Below, in pieces: positions 9,203-17,899 of a DNA stretch of 64,000 nt (positions within the stretch are counted from its first letter, which is position 1; each line of letters opens with the position of its first letter). Under the pieces are notes generated by a model that worked only from the letters and a program-made list of their open reading frames with translations, was not told where the DNA came from and ran no database searches. Position numbers and translations under genes: made by a program. Origin of the DNA: Flavobacteriaceae bacterium 3519-10 (GTDB lineage Bacteria > Bacteroidota > Bacteroidia > Flavobacteriales > Weeksellaceae); NCBI GenBank assembly GCA_000023725.1, contig CP001673.1, forward strand, positions 1,932,342-1,996,341, read 5' to 3'.

Positions 9203-10234
9203 TTACTCCTCCTTAGGTTCTGTGGTTTCCTGCAGCAACACTTTCTCTTCTTCCTCTTCATCGCCATAATTTGTTTTAACCTCGTAGGCTTCGATTCCGA
9301 TTTCGTTCAGATATTTTGAGAACACGGCGGTTTGTCCGTGCGTAACGTGTACTTTTTCTGCACCAGTCGCTTTAACCGTTGCCAACAGTCCGCCCCAATC
9401 AGCATGATCTGAAATGGCAAAACCCGCATCGGCCGATCTCCAGCGGCGCGAACCCCGCACCTGCATCCAGCCCGAACACAGGCCGGTGGCGCGGTTGGGT
9501 ATTTTCCTGATCACATTAGAATCGAGCAAAGCGGGCGGTACAATCACGATTTCGTTATTTGTTTTTTTGAGGTCTTCCTGGAAGTTCACACATTCATATT
9601 CGGGTAATTTAATGCCGCTTGCTTCGATGGCTTCGTTAATTCTTGCGACCGAACTGTGTACAAAAATTTTTCCGCAACCTTCTAACGCTTTCATTATTCG
9701 CTGTGCTTTACCTAAAGAATAGCCGATGAATACAGACGTTTTGCCTATCTCACGGTTGCTGTTGTGCCAGGTCTGCATCTGCTCTGAATATTGCTCAGGC
9801 TGCAACCAATTGTAGATGGGCAGTCCGAAAGTGCTTTCTGTAATAAACTCGTTGCAGCGCACCAGTTCAAACGGAGTTGAAAGCCCGTCATCCTGCACTT
9901 TGTAGTCGCCAGAAAATACGGTTACGTAGCCTTTATACTCCATCTTCACCTGTGCTGATCCTACAATATGCCCGGCGGGATGAAATGAAACCTTCACTCC
10001 GTTAATCACAATTTCTTCGCCGTAAGGTAACGACTGAACTTCGATATCGGGTCCTATGCGGTGACGCAAAATTGGTTTTGTAAAATCCTGACACAGATAT
10101 TTCTTCATACCGCATTTAGCATGATCGCCGTGGCCATGCGATATAACCGCAAGATCTACCGGACGCCAGGGATCGATGTAGAATTTTCCGGGGATACAGT
10201 AAATGCCTTTATTCGTGAATTGTATGAGTTTCAA
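9203..10234 (-). CDS. Ligase-associated MBL-fold exonuclease (SNM1/beta-CASP-like)
   Basis: About 343 residues. The metallo-beta-lactamase motif is HGHGDHAK; later metal ligands are in PAGHIVGSAQ, FSGDYK and ISDHADW. This is the Exo member of the Lhr-LIG-MPE-Exo repair set, related to SNM1/Pso2 nucleases that trim DNA ends. The frame stays open up to a TTG at 10264 and no ATG is usable. I chose the second TTG (10234, giving MKLIQFTNKGIYC) because the N-terminal strand begins there and because a near-consensus TAnnTTTG-like sequence (TAATATTTG) overlaps the upstream TTG. First gene of the four-gene operon; the start remains uncertain. Confidence 0.88.
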   Translation of the reverse strand: MKLIQFTNKGIYCIPGKFYIDPWRPVDLAVISHGHGDHAKCGMKKYLCQDFTKPILRHRIGPDIEVQSLPYGEEIVINGVKVSFHPAGHIVGSAQVKMEYKGYVTVFSGDYKVQDDGLSTPFELVRCNEFITESTFGLPIYNWLQPEQYSEQMQTWHNSNREIGKTSVFIGYSLGKAQRIMKALEGCGKIFVHSSVARINEAIEASGIKLPEYECVNFQEDLKKTNNEIVIVPPALLDSNVIRKIPNRATGLCSGWMQVRGSRRWRSADAGFAISDHADWGGLLATVKATGAEKVHVTHGQTAVFSKYLNEIGIEAYEVKTNYGDEEEEEKVLLQETTEPKEE

Positions 10235-10411
10235 AATGCGGAATAATTTGCTTGGGTTTAACAAATATTAAGCCTAAATACAGTGAGCTTTTCCTACCAT
10301 TTTATAAAAGTACGCAGAAAAATATACAATTGAACACTTCGAAATTTGGCGGTTGGTTTAATTATTGTTCAGGAATCTGCAACACGTTCGGAAGAAACCT
10401 GTAAGAACTTT

Positions 10412-10511
10412 TAGCCCGGATTGAAACGGCATCCTCCGCGAGCGGCAGCGAGCGGCGATACAGTGGAAAGCCGGTACAACAGCCGGAAGAACGTAGATCG
10501 TGTTGCTCCTT
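10412..10511 (+). repeat. Dispersed intergenic repeat, family A copy 1
   Basis: Opens TAGCCCGGATTGAAACGGCA, followed by TCC, a GC-rich variable centre (CCGCGAGCGGCAGCGAGCGG) and then GATACAGTGGAAAGCCGGT. The reverse complement of 18131-18184 has the same two conserved ends around a different centre, so the ends are conserved and the middle stem varies. The tail (10476-10511) continues GC-rich to TGTTGCTCC. It fills most of the 273-303 bp gap between the divergent exonuclease and SpoIIAA-like genes; nothing else was seen in that gap. Confidence 0.75.
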
Positions 10512-10537
10512 AAAAACTTAAAAAAAATAGAAATATT

Positions 10538-10915
10538 ATGATCACATTAATCCCTGACGTACCCGAAAATGTAGCCGCCTTCCGCGCGAGCGGCGAGATT
10601 ACCAAAGAAGATTTCGAAAAACTGGTGATGCCGCATGTAGCTGCAAAAGTGAACACCTTTAAAGAGCTGAACTACCTGCTGCTGCTGGACACCGACCTCG
10701 ACAAATTCACCGCCGGTGCGTGGATGCAGGATGCTTTTCTGGGTTTGCAAAACCTTACGAAATGGAACCGCGCCGCGATTGTAACCGATAAAAATGCAGT
10801 GAAGAAGTTCACCGATGCTTTCAGCGTCGTGATGCCGGGCGAATTCCGCGGCTTTGGCAAAGAAGATCTTGCAAGCGCGATATACTGGTGTGCCCACGGA
10901 AAAACTGAAAATTAA
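10538..10915 (+). CDS. SpoIIAA-like (STAS/SEC14-type) protein
   Basis: 125 residues, no signal peptide or membrane segment. The pattern (FRASGEITKEDFEKLVMPHV, LLLLDTDLDKFTAGAWMQD, AAIVTDKNAVKKF, MPGEFRGFGKEDLASAIYW) is that of the SpoIIAA-like family PF11964, which folds like STAS and may bind lipid or act as a regulatory partner. No residue equivalent to the phosphorylated serine of SpoIIAA is obvious. It is 21 bp upstream of the PNPOx-like gene on the same strand, and the pair ends at a strong terminator, so they probably form one stress-related transcript. The biochemical role is unknown. Confidence 0.82.
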   Translation: MITLIPDVPENVAAFRASGEITKEDFEKLVMPHVAAKVNTFKELNYLLLLDTDLDKFTAGAWMQDAFLGLQNLTKWNRAAIVTDKNAVKKFTDAFSVVMPGEFRGFGKEDLASAIYWCAHGKTEN

Positions 10916-10936
10916 TCATCTTAAAACCTAAAAAAT

Positions 10937-11446
10937 ATGTCAACAGAAAACCTGAACAATACTGAAGCATTAAAAAAATTAAAAGAACTGTCTGAAAGCG
11001 CGCGCATCTGCATGTTCTGTACGGACCTTACTTCTCTGCCAATCACGGTGCGGCCGATGAGCCTGCAGGAAACCGATACCGAGGGTAATCTTTGGTTTAT
11101 CAGCAGCGACGCAAGCAACAAAAACTTCCAGATCGCAGAGGATAACCGCGTGCAGCTGCTTTTTATGAACAACAGCAATTCTGAGTATCTGTCTGTTTTT
11201 GGCAATGCCTATATCTACAAAGACAAAGCGACGATTGAAGATAAATGGAGCAACCTCGCCAGCGCGTGGTTTGAAGACGGAAAAGACGACCCGAACGTAT
11301 CGATCATCCGTGTAGCGCCCGAAGACACTTATTATTGGGATACAAAAGCAGGAAAACTGGTTTCGCTGATTAGTTTTGCAGCCGCAGCAATTTCGGGAAC
11401 CAAAACCGATAACAGCGACGGTGTGGAAGGTAAACTCAACATTTAA
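10937..11446 (+). CDS. Pyridoxamine 5'-phosphate oxidase-like (general stress) protein
   Basis: 169 residues of the split-barrel flavin-binding fold. Features include an N-terminal helix, then ICMFCTDLTSLPITVRPM, NLWFISSDASNKNFQI and RVQLLFMNNSNSEYLSVFG, characteristic of general-stress protein 26/PNPOx-like proteins. These bind FMN, FAD or F420; the sequence alone does not tell which or what is reduced. It lacks the C-terminal segment of true PdxH, so vitamin B6 synthesis is unlikely. Second gene after the SpoIIAA-like gene and followed by a bidirectional terminator. Confidence 0.87.
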   Translation: MSTENLNNTEALKKLKELSESARICMFCTDLTSLPITVRPMSLQETDTEGNLWFISSDASNKNFQIAEDNRVQLLFMNNSNSEYLSVFGNAYIYKDKATIEDKWSNLASAWFEDGKDDPNVSIIRVAPEDTYYWDTKAGKLVSLISFAAAAISGTKTDNSDGVEGKLNI

Positions 11447-11465
11447 ACTTTCCGCTTATTAAATT

Positions 11466-11504
11466 AAAAACTCTGCTTCAAACGATTTGAAGCAGAGTTT
11501 TTTT
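11466..11504 (+). terminator. Bidirectional intrinsic terminator
   Basis: Perfect 15-bp stem (11468-11482 with 11486-11500) around a 3-nt loop, followed by T7 on plus. A-rich sequence before the left arm gives a T-rich tail on minus as well. It lies between the convergent PNPOx-like and dienelactone hydrolase genes. Confidence 0.92.
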
Positions 11505-11519
11505 ATGTGTCAGTTTGGT

Positions 11520-12356
11520 TTATTTAAGAACTTCGGCGAGAAATGTCTTCATTTCGTTCCACGATTTTTCGTCGGCTTCTTTGTTATACGCGATCGGAAT
11601 GTTGAATTTTTTACCCGTTTCGGTAGCGGCCGGATTTGTAAAAGCGTGCAGCGCATTGGGGTAATCGATCAGTTTGTAAGTAATTTTGGCGCTGTCCATT
11701 TCTTTTCTGAAGGCTGCAATTTCGTTTTTCGAAACCATTGAATCGGCGGCGCCGTTCAGAACCAGATATTTTACTTTGTTGTTTTTAGCGCGGATTCCGG
11801 TTTTTAAATTTCCGTGAAAACTCACAACGCCTTTGAAATCTCCAGAAAGCCTGCCCATATTCAGCGCCTGGGAACCTCCGAAGCAATAACCGATGATTGC
11901 CATTCGGCTATAATCTGCTTTTTCGGCTAATATCACCTGATGCTTAGTGGCATCGAACATCCTGCGCGCATCAACCGGAATACTATAAAAGTGCGAAGAA
12001 AGTTGCTGCGCTTCTTCGGGCGTTTCCACCACTTTGGCATCGCCGTAATAATCTACCGCAACTGCGTAATAGCCTAAATCTGCGAGTTGTTTAACGCGGC
12101 CTTTTACGTAATCTGTAAGTCCCCACCATTCCGGAAGCACGAAAACTACAGGCAGCTGCCCGTCTATATCTGCATTGTACGCCGCAAACGAGCGGTGTGT
12201 AACGCCGTTAATTTCAGTAGTAAGTTCTTCTGTTTTTATATTTCCGCTTACACTTTCTGCAGAACCGGCGTTTTGCGGTACGGGAGCAGCTTTGTCTTTG
12301 CAGGAAGTTGCTAACAGAAGAATTGAAACTGCAATGGTAAAGAATGGGAGTTTCAT
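11520..12356 (-). CDS. Dienelactone hydrolase-family lipoprotein
   Basis: 278 residues. The N-terminus (ISILLLATSCKDK) contains a lipobox with Cys near 19, so the enzyme is probably lipid-anchored and faces the periplasm. The alpha/beta-hydrolase nucleophile motif is GYCFGG with a cysteine nucleophile, as in dienelactone hydrolases, and VVFVLPEWWGLTDYV, LNGAADSMV (acid) and NALHAF (His) give the oxyanion region and the rest of the triad. True dienelactone hydrolases are cytosolic and act in chlorocatechol breakdown; this exported variant in a genome region with no aromatic pathway more likely acts on other esters. Monocistronic by context. Confidence 0.87.
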   Translation of the reverse strand: MKLPFFTIAVSILLLATSCKDKAAPVPQNAGSAESVSGNIKTEELTTEINGVTHRSFAAYNADIDGQLPVVFVLPEWWGLTDYVKGRVKQLADLGYYAVAVDYYGDAKVVETPEEAQQLSSHFYSIPVDARRMFDATKHQVILAEKADYSRMAIIGYCFGGSQALNMGRLSGDFKGVVSFHGNLKTGIRAKNNKVKYLVLNGAADSMVSKNEIAAFRKEMDSAKITYKLIDYPNALHAFTNPAATETGKKFNIPIAYNKEADEKSWNEMKTFLAEVLK

Positions 12357-12388
12357 AATTTTTTATTTAAAAACGGCGAATGTAAATT

Positions 12389-13255
12389 TTAATGAATATG
12401 CTTTTCCGCATGATAAGAACTTCTTACCAGCGGCGAACTTTCAACATGACGGAAACCTAAATCTACCGCAAAAAGGCGGAATTCTTCAAATTCCTCAGGA
12501 TCTACAAAACGTCTCACAGGCAGATGTTTTTGCGTTGGCTGCAGATATTGGCCGATTGTAATTACGTCCACATTTGCACCCCGGATGTCCTCAATAGTTT
12601 GCAGCACTTCGTCTTTCGTTTCACCAAGACCGAGCATCAAACCGGTTTTGGTGCGGTTTTGTCCGGCCTCTTTCATATACCGCAGAACCTCCAGGCTTCT
12701 TTCATATTTTGCCTGAATGCGGACTTCCCGTGTGAGGCGTTGTACGGTTTCCATATTGTGGGAAATCACTTCAGGTCTCACTTCGAGAATCCGGTCGATG
12801 TGTTTGGTAATTCCCTGAAAATCCGGAATTAAGGTTTCCATGGTAGTTCCGGGCGAAATTCTTCTCACGGCTTTTACGGTTTCTGCCCAGATAATTGAAC
12901 CCATATCCTTCAAATCATCTCGGTCCACAGAGGTGAGGACGGCATGTTTTATTTTCATGAGCTTAATTGAACGGGCTACTTTCTCGGGTTCGTCCCAGTT
13001 TACGTCGAGTGGTTTACCGGTTTTCACGCCACAAAATCCGCAGCTTCTTGTGCAGATATTGCCTAAAATCATGAAGGTGGCCGTGCCTTCGCCCCAGCAT
13101 TCGCCCATATTCGGGCAGCTGCCGCTTTGGCAAATGGTATTCAGCTTATATTTATCGACCAGCGTCCGCAATTCACGATAATTTTTTCCAGTCGGAAGTT
13201 TTACGCGGATCCATTTCGGCTTCTGTATAGGGGAAACAATAAGGTTGTCGTTCAT
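12389..13255 (-). CDS. lipA: Lipoyl synthase
   Basis: 288-residue radical-SAM enzyme that inserts two sulfurs into octanoyl groups on lipoyl domains. Both cluster motifs are present: the auxiliary cluster CQSGSCPNMGEC (C-x4-C-x5-C) and the radical SAM cluster CTRSCGFC (CxxxCxxC). The C-terminal SSPLVRSSYHAE carries the conserved RSSY motif whose Ser ligates the auxiliary cluster. Length is standard. It uses ferredoxin/flavodoxin electrons in the cytosol. A TATCTTTG promoter element lies 17 bp upstream of the ATG. Neighbouring genes are unrelated. Confidence 0.97.
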   Translation of the reverse strand: MNDNLIVSPIQKPKWIRVKLPTGKNYRELRTLVDKYKLNTICQSGSCPNMGECWGEGTATFMILGNICTRSCGFCGVKTGKPLDVNWDEPEKVARSIKLMKIKHAVLTSVDRDDLKDMGSIIWAETVKAVRRISPGTTMETLIPDFQGITKHIDRILEVRPEVISHNMETVQRLTREVRIQAKYERSLEVLRYMKEAGQNRTKTGLMLGLGETKDEVLQTIEDIRGANVDVITIGQYLQPTQKHLPVRRFVDPEEFEEFRLFAVDLGFRHVESSPLVRSSYHAEKHIH

Positions 13256-13272
13256 TTCTAAAAAATAAAATT

Positions 13273-13280
13273 CAAAGATA
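13273..13280 (-). promoter_or_regulatory. Putative lipA -7 element
   Basis: TATCTTTG on minus, matching the Bacteroidota TAnnTTTG box, 17 bp before the lipA ATG. No convincing -33 TTTG at the usual 19-21 bp spacing. Confidence 0.45.
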
Positions 13281-13299
13281 ACGATTTAGGAACTTAATT

Positions 13300-13857
13300 T
13301 CAGTCCGTGAAATCATTCGATTTCAGCAGTTCTGCCAGTACTTTTTTGGCGCGCATGATCCTCACTTTGGTATTCGCAACCGTTAAATTAAGCTCGTCTG
13401 CAATTTCTTTAATACTTTTCTCTTCAAAAAACCTCAACCGGATAATTACCTGATAGTTTGTGTCGAGGCTTTCAATGGTTGAGAGTATTTTTTTATGGTC
13501 TTCTTCGGAAATTAAAAGTTCTTCAGGCGAGCGTGCGAAGTTGTTTTTTATGCCTTCAAAACTGTCTGTTGAATCTTCGCTTTCGCGGTTTTTTTTACGC
13601 CAATAATCGATCACCGTGTTTTGGGCAATGGTAAGAATCCAGGTTTTAAACTGAAAGCTCGGGTCGTACAGATCAAGCTTTGCAAGGACTTTGGAGAATA
13701 CCGATACCGTGATTTCATCGGCAACATTTTCGTCCTGAACTTTTTTCATGATGAAACTGAAAACATCAACCCAAAACAGGTTGATGAGTTTGGTCTGCGA
13801 CTTCTGGTTGCGGTTTCTGGCCAGCGCAATCAGCGATAAAAGTTCGGCATTGTCCAT
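13300..13857 (-). CDS. RNA polymerase sigma-70 family (ECF-like) sigma factor
   Basis: 185 residues with sigma region 2 (QTKLINLFWVDVFSFIMKK to FKTWILTIAQNTVIDYWRKK) and region 4 (YQVIIRLRFFEEKSIKEIAD with a helix-turn-helix NLTVANTKVRIMRAK). Regions 1.1 and 3 are absent, so it is an ECF-type factor. No anti-sigma gene adjoins it: the next gene downstream is lipA and the divergent neighbour is a 98-residue unknown. A TATCTTTG box ends 7 bp before the ATG, predicting an almost leaderless mRNA. The regulon is unknown. Confidence 0.92.
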   Translation of the reverse strand: MDNAELLSLIALARNRNQKSQTKLINLFWVDVFSFIMKKVQDENVADEITVSVFSKVLAKLDLYDPSFQFKTWILTIAQNTVIDYWRKKNRESEDSTDSFEGIKNNFARSPEELLISEEDHKKILSTIESLDTNYQVIIRLRFFEEKSIKEIADELNLTVANTKVRIMRAKKVLAELLKSNDFTD

Positions 13858-13864
13858 TATTGTG

Positions 13865-13872
13865 CAAAGATA
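13865..13872 (-). promoter_or_regulatory. -7 element adjoining the ECF sigma start codon
   Basis: TATCTTTG on minus, separated from the sigma factor ATG (13857) by 7 bp. With the usual 4-5 nt offset to the transcription start, the leader would be about 2-3 nt. Confidence 0.45.
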
Positions 13873-13975
13873 TGGTTTTAAGGCTACATGACTTTTGGCG
13901 GAATCGGTTCTGCGGAGAAATTTGCTGTTGGCTGTTCGCTTAAAAAAATGTATTTTGCGTGGCTAAAACCGCCTT

Positions 13976-14272
13976 ATGAAAGCAAAAAAGAAATATAAAA
14001 AACAGTTAATTAACTCCCTGAAAGAAATGGCTTCTACAGAATATGTACTGCTGGAGACGATGACGAACCTCATGCTTCTGAAGGAGATGAAGGAGCAGAA
14101 TATTTCTTTTAAAGAAGGAGATACATTTTCGTTCGAAGATAATATTTTCGATTACAGCGAGGACAAAAACGTGCGGCGACTTGCAAAACTCCGCAAGAAA
14201 ATGATTAAAACCATGAACAAACTCGTGGATAAAGGAAACTTCAAGGATAAAGAAATAGAATTCCTGGCATAA
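13976..14272 (+). CDS. Small hypothetical protein
   Basis: 98 residues, not recognised. The sequence is strongly charged: Lys-rich at the start (MKAKKKYKKQLINSLKEM), a hydrophobic helix (YVLLETMTNLMLLKEM), an acidic centre (KEGDTFSFEDNIFDYSEDKN), then a basic helix (RRLAKLRKKMIKTMNKL). No signal peptide, no membrane segment, and no metal-binding or catalytic motif. It is divergent from the ECF sigma gene with a 118-bp shared upstream region. Codon use and absence of a competing frame support a real gene. The charge layout would suit a small helical protein with a protein partner, but that is only a guess. Confidence 0.65.
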   Translation: MKAKKKYKKQLINSLKEMASTEYVLLETMTNLMLLKEMKEQNISFKEGDTFSFEDNIFDYSEDKNVRRLAKLRKKMIKTMNKLVDKGNFKDKEIEFLA

Positions 14273-14314
14273 AATCCTGTCTTATTTTAACTGCTTTACC
14301 CTAACTGAACCTTT

Positions 14315-16054
14315 TCAAATTACGATACGGCCGTCGAGCGGAAAAGTAATGCTATAATAGGAGCCCTCGCGGCTGCAGGTGCCGCGCAGCTGCTCTATCA
14401 TTGCGTCAATGATAAATCTGCCGAGCGAAGATTTGCGCTCTTTTTTGGTGAAAAGTCTGCCGTTATCGGAATATTCCACTTCGGCTTGACCGTTGTTCTG
14501 GCGCACTTTCAAAAAGATCTTCAGCGTTTCGCCATCCGATGGCACCGCGTGCTTCATCGAGTTTGTAAGCAGCTCATTCAGCAACAATCCATAAGACAGG
14601 CCCTGGTCTACGGGCATCTGAACTTCATCAAACTCCGTCTCCACTTTCAGGGGTTGGGTAGAACCTGCCTTGTGCAAATCGATAATTTTTTCTGAATATT
14701 GCATGAGTTCCACCGATGTATGATCGAAATTATCTACATTATAAGTAAAAAGCTGATGCGCAAGTGCAATCGTATTGATGCGTGCGTAGAGCTGTTCAAA
14801 TTTGTTTTTATAGAGAACGTCTCGCGTCTCATCCCGCTGAAAGCCGACTAGACTTAAGATTACGGCAAGGTTATTTTTCACACGGTGGTTCAGTTCGCGC
14901 ACCAGGAACTCTTTTTCGTCCACGTTTTTCTTCAGCGCTGCATTTTTTTCTGAAATACTTTGGTTCTGCACTTTAATTCGGGCCCTGCTCCGCGAAAAAA
15001 GCCTGACTACATAAAGCAGTACGGCCGTGAAAAACACCAGAACCAAGGTACATATCGCAAGCATGCTGTTCCATTTCCGGGTACTTTTCATGCTGTTGAA
15101 CATCTCCTTTTCGCGCAGCTTATTCGTTTCGAAATCATACATCAGGTCCAGTTCCCGAACCTTTGTTTCACGCTGTTCCTCGTTGTCTTTTTTGGTAAAT
15201 TCTGCGGCTGTTTTAAAGTCTTTGAGGGCCTGCGGATAATTGTTCTGGCGCTCGTTAATCAGGCTTCTGATGCGGTAGCTTTCGGCCATGATGTGGAAGA
15301 CTTCGATGTTTGAATGTTTCGCAACTGCCGAGTCGACGTATTTCCGTGCAAGCGCCGTTTCGCTACGATCGAAATAAAACCGGCTGATAATATTGTACAT
15401 GCCGGCCGTTCCGCCCTGGTTGTTGTGATTTTTAAACAAACGTACTGCTTTCTCAAAATATCGAAGTGCCTTTTCCGGCTCTGCCGACCATGCGTGACCC
15501 AAAAGCACATTCAGCATGGCGCCGTTCTTTTGGTCTTTATTTTTTGCGGCAAATTTATCTGCGTCCATTGCGGTCTGCATTGCCTTCTGCTTATCACCAG
15601 CCTGGTTGTAGTAAGAAGCTTTCCGGATGAGAAAATAAGTAAAATTGGCAGGCTTCAGCGCTGGATTTCTGTTTAAAATCTGTTCAGCGATATCCACTTC
15701 TTTTTTACAGCTCGAAAGGTTTCGGCCCAGTTCGTAAATGAGGGCGCGCTGAAGATGGGTTCGCAGTTTTAACTTTGGCGAAAGATGAGTTTGTGATAGA
15801 ATATTCTGTGACAATGCAAAAGCTTCATCAACGAGATTTAATTTGTTCAGACATTCCAGTTTCAGTACATCAAGCTCAGATTGCTGATGTTTCGGGTAAC
15901 TGCGGCGCTCGTGGTTCGCCAACTCTAACGCTTCACGGTACTGCGAGTATAAAATCTTTTGTTCAACCTCACTCCTCAATGCTGAAAAATTATCGTGAGC
16001 GCGAACAACGATCATCAGTAACAAAAAGAAAAAACAGGCGTAGATTTTTACCAT
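14315..16054 (-). CDS. TPR-containing membrane histidine kinase (HisKA_2 type)
   Basis: 579 residues: signal peptide (to VVRAHDN), a periplasmic array of TPR-like helical repeats (about 30-320), one membrane helix (LAICTLVLVFFTAVLLYVV, about 333-352), a coiled segment, then the kinase core. The phosphoacceptor block is REFLVRELNHRVKNNLAVIL-like (HisKA_2, His in NHRVKNN), and the HATPase shows LLLNELLTNSMKHA (N box) and YSDNGRLF (G1). Such kinases usually phosphorylate a partner response regulator, but none is encoded nearby, so it is an orphan here. TAGTTTTG ends 4 bp before the ATG, predicting a leaderless mRNA. Confidence 0.9.
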   Translation of the reverse strand: MVKIYACFFFLLLMIVVRAHDNFSALRSEVEQKILYSQYREALELANHERRSYPKHQQSELDVLKLECLNKLNLVDEAFALSQNILSQTHLSPKLKLRTHLQRALIYELGRNLSSCKKEVDIAEQILNRNPALKPANFTYFLIRKASYYNQAGDKQKAMQTAMDADKFAAKNKDQKNGAMLNVLLGHAWSAEPEKALRYFEKAVRLFKNHNNQGGTAGMYNIISRFYFDRSETALARKYVDSAVAKHSNIEVFHIMAESYRIRSLINERQNNYPQALKDFKTAAEFTKKDNEEQRETKVRELDLMYDFETNKLREKEMFNSMKSTRKWNSMLAICTLVLVFFTAVLLYVVRLFSRSRARIKVQNQSISEKNAALKKNVDEKEFLVRELNHRVKNNLAVILSLVGFQRDETRDVLYKNKFEQLYARINTIALAHQLFTYNVDNFDHTSVELMQYSEKIIDLHKAGSTQPLKVETEFDEVQMPVDQGLSYGLLLNELLTNSMKHAVPSDGETLKIFLKVRQNNGQAEVEYSDNGRLFTKKERKSSLGRFIIDAMIEQLRGTCSREGSYYSITFPLDGRIVI

Positions 16055-16058
16055 TACA

Positions 16059-16066
16059 CAAAACTA
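16059..16066 (-). promoter_or_regulatory. -7 element adjoining the histidine kinase start
   Basis: TAGTTTTG on minus, only 4 bp (TGTA) from the ATG at 16054. The expected transcription start coincides with the A of ATG. Confidence 0.5.
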
Positions 16067-16185
16067 ATGATTCTCAGTTAATGTTTTCATACCTTTTAAC
16101 TCTACACTTTATTTATGTGGTAAATGAGAAAAGGATTGGTAGGTAATGTTATTACAGAAATTTGGTTTTAACTGAAATTCAACCA

Positions 16186-16220
16186 TAAAAAAAACAGCTC
16201 CAGAAAAATCTGAAGCTGTA
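16186..16220 (-). terminator. Terminator downstream of nrdA
   Basis: Stem 16194-16203 with 16210-16219 (one mismatch) and loop AAAAAT, followed on minus by eight T. It begins about 24 bp after the nrdA stop. Confidence 0.88.
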
Positions 16221-16242
16221 TTGTTAAAATATTTAATCAAGC

Positions 16243-17898
16243 TTAAGCCTCACAGCTTGAGCAGGTTACAAAATTAACCATCATTTCTTTCGAAACTGAA
16301 GAACTTCTTTGGTAATATAAAGTTTTCACGCCTTTTTTCCACGCTTCGATGTAAAGGTAGTTCACATCTTTAACCGGCATTGTGGATGGAATCTGCAGGT
16401 TAAGCGACTGTGCCTGATCGATATACTGCTGTCTTTGCGCGGCCTGAGAAATAATTTCCATTGGAGAAATCTCTCTGAAGGTTTTGAAAACCGCCTTTTC
16501 TTCTTCTGTAAGTTCGTTCAAATGCTGCACAGAACCGTGGTTCAACATGATCGTTCTCCAGGTTTCTTCGTTATCGAGGCCTTTTTCCTGAAGAAGTTTC
16601 GCGAGGTATTTGTTCTTACGCATAAAGTTTCCTTTCGCAAGTCCCGCTTTGTAATAGTTAGACGCAAACGGCTCGATCCCCGGGGAGGTCTGACCTAAAA
16701 TCGCCGAACTTGAAGTGGTTGGAGCAATTGCCATTGTGGTGGTGTTACGCATTCCGTAGCCTTTAAGCAACTCAGGTTCACCGTAAATGTTCGCAAGTTC
16801 CTGGGATGCAGCCAATGACTGTTCTTTAATCTGACGGAAAGCGCGTGCATTAAACTGCGTGGCTTCGAAACTTTCAAACGGAATCATGTTTTTCTGAAGG
16901 TAAGAATGATAGCCTAAAACGCCAAGTCCGAGCGCTCTGTGGCGTAAAGCGAAGTTTCTGGCGCCTGTTAAATAATAGTTACCTTCGGTTTTCTCGATAA
17001 ATTCAGATAAAACCGCATCGAGGAAATAAATCGCCAGTTTCACGGCATTGGTATCTTTCCATTCGTCGTATAATTCAAGGTTCATCGAAGACAAGCAGCA
17101 GATAAACGATTCTTCAGCATTGGATGGCAGCATAATTTCCGAGCAGAGGTTACTCGCATTAATCGTCATGCCGAGGTCTTTATAAACCTGCGGTTTGTTG
17201 CGGTTTACGTTGTCGGAAAACAGGATGTACGGCAGGCCTTTCTGTTGGCGGCTTTCTAAAACGCGGGCCCAGATTTTACGTTTGTCCATATCACCGTCGA
17301 TCATATCCTGCATCCAGTAATCAGGTACACAGATTCCGGTGAAAAGGTTCTGAATCGGGCTACCAATATCTTTAATCGACAGAAATTCTTCGATATCACC
17401 GTGATCAATGTCCAAATAAGCGGCGAAAGCGCCACGACGCACGCCGCCCTGGGAAACCACATCCATGGCGGTATCATAAAGCTTCATGAACGAGACCGCG
17501 CCTGAAGATTTACCATTGTCGGTTACGGCCGTTCCGCGGTTTCTCAATTCACCGAAATAGCCCGAAGTTCCCCCACCAATCTTAGTCTGCATAATTACTT
17601 CGCCCAATTTGTGCGTGATGCCCTCAATATGATCGGGTACGTGCACATTGAAACACGAAATCGGCAAACCGCGCTGCGTGCCCATATTGGCCCACACGGG
17701 TGATGAAAAACTGATCCAGCCTTTCGTAATCATTTCCTCGAAAGCTGGCTGCAGCTCGGGTTTGTAGAGTCTTTTGGCTGCTGCGGTGGTAATTCTTTCA
17801 ATTGCGCCTTTCACGGTTTCGCCTTTGAGGAGGTATCCGCGGTTCAGCATTTGTTCAGACTCTTCGTTGAGCCACCAGATGTTTGTGTTTTCTTCCAT
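16243..17898 (-). CDS. nrdA: Ribonucleotide reductase, large subunit, without ATP-cone
   Basis: 551 residues. Active-site features are present: LPISCFNVHV (redox Cys), NLCSEI (Asn, thiyl-radical Cys, Glu), FICCLSSMN (second redox Cys), the tyrosine relay near the C-terminus (TLYYQRSSS), and the terminal VTCSSCEA whose CxxC re-reduces the active site. It converts ribonucleotides to deoxyribonucleotides with NrdB. The protein starts directly with the catalytic barrel, so the ~90-residue N-terminal ATP-cone of the E. coli enzyme is missing. The ATG is one base after the stop codon of a 52-residue membrane ORF. A terminator follows. Confidence 0.96.
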   Translation of the reverse strand: MEENTNIWWLNEESEQMLNRGYLLKGETVKGAIERITTAAAKRLYKPELQPAFEEMITKGWISFSSPVWANMGTQRGLPISCFNVHVPDHIEGITHKLGEVIMQTKIGGGTSGYFGELRNRGTAVTDNGKSSGAVSFMKLYDTAMDVVSQGGVRRGAFAAYLDIDHGDIEEFLSIKDIGSPIQNLFTGICVPDYWMQDMIDGDMDKRKIWARVLESRQQKGLPYILFSDNVNRNKPQVYKDLGMTINASNLCSEIMLPSNAEESFICCLSSMNLELYDEWKDTNAVKLAIYFLDAVLSEFIEKTEGNYYLTGARNFALRHRALGLGVLGYHSYLQKNMIPFESFEATQFNARAFRQIKEQSLAASQELANIYGEPELLKGYGMRNTTTMAIAPTTSSSAILGQTSPGIEPFASNYYKAGLAKGNFMRKNKYLAKLLQEKGLDNEETWRTIMLNHGSVQHLNELTEEEKAVFKTFREISPMEIISQAAQRQQYIDQAQSLNLQIPSTMPVKDVNYLYIEAWKKGVKTLYYQRSSSVSKEMMVNFVTCSSCEA

Positions 17899-17899
17899 T

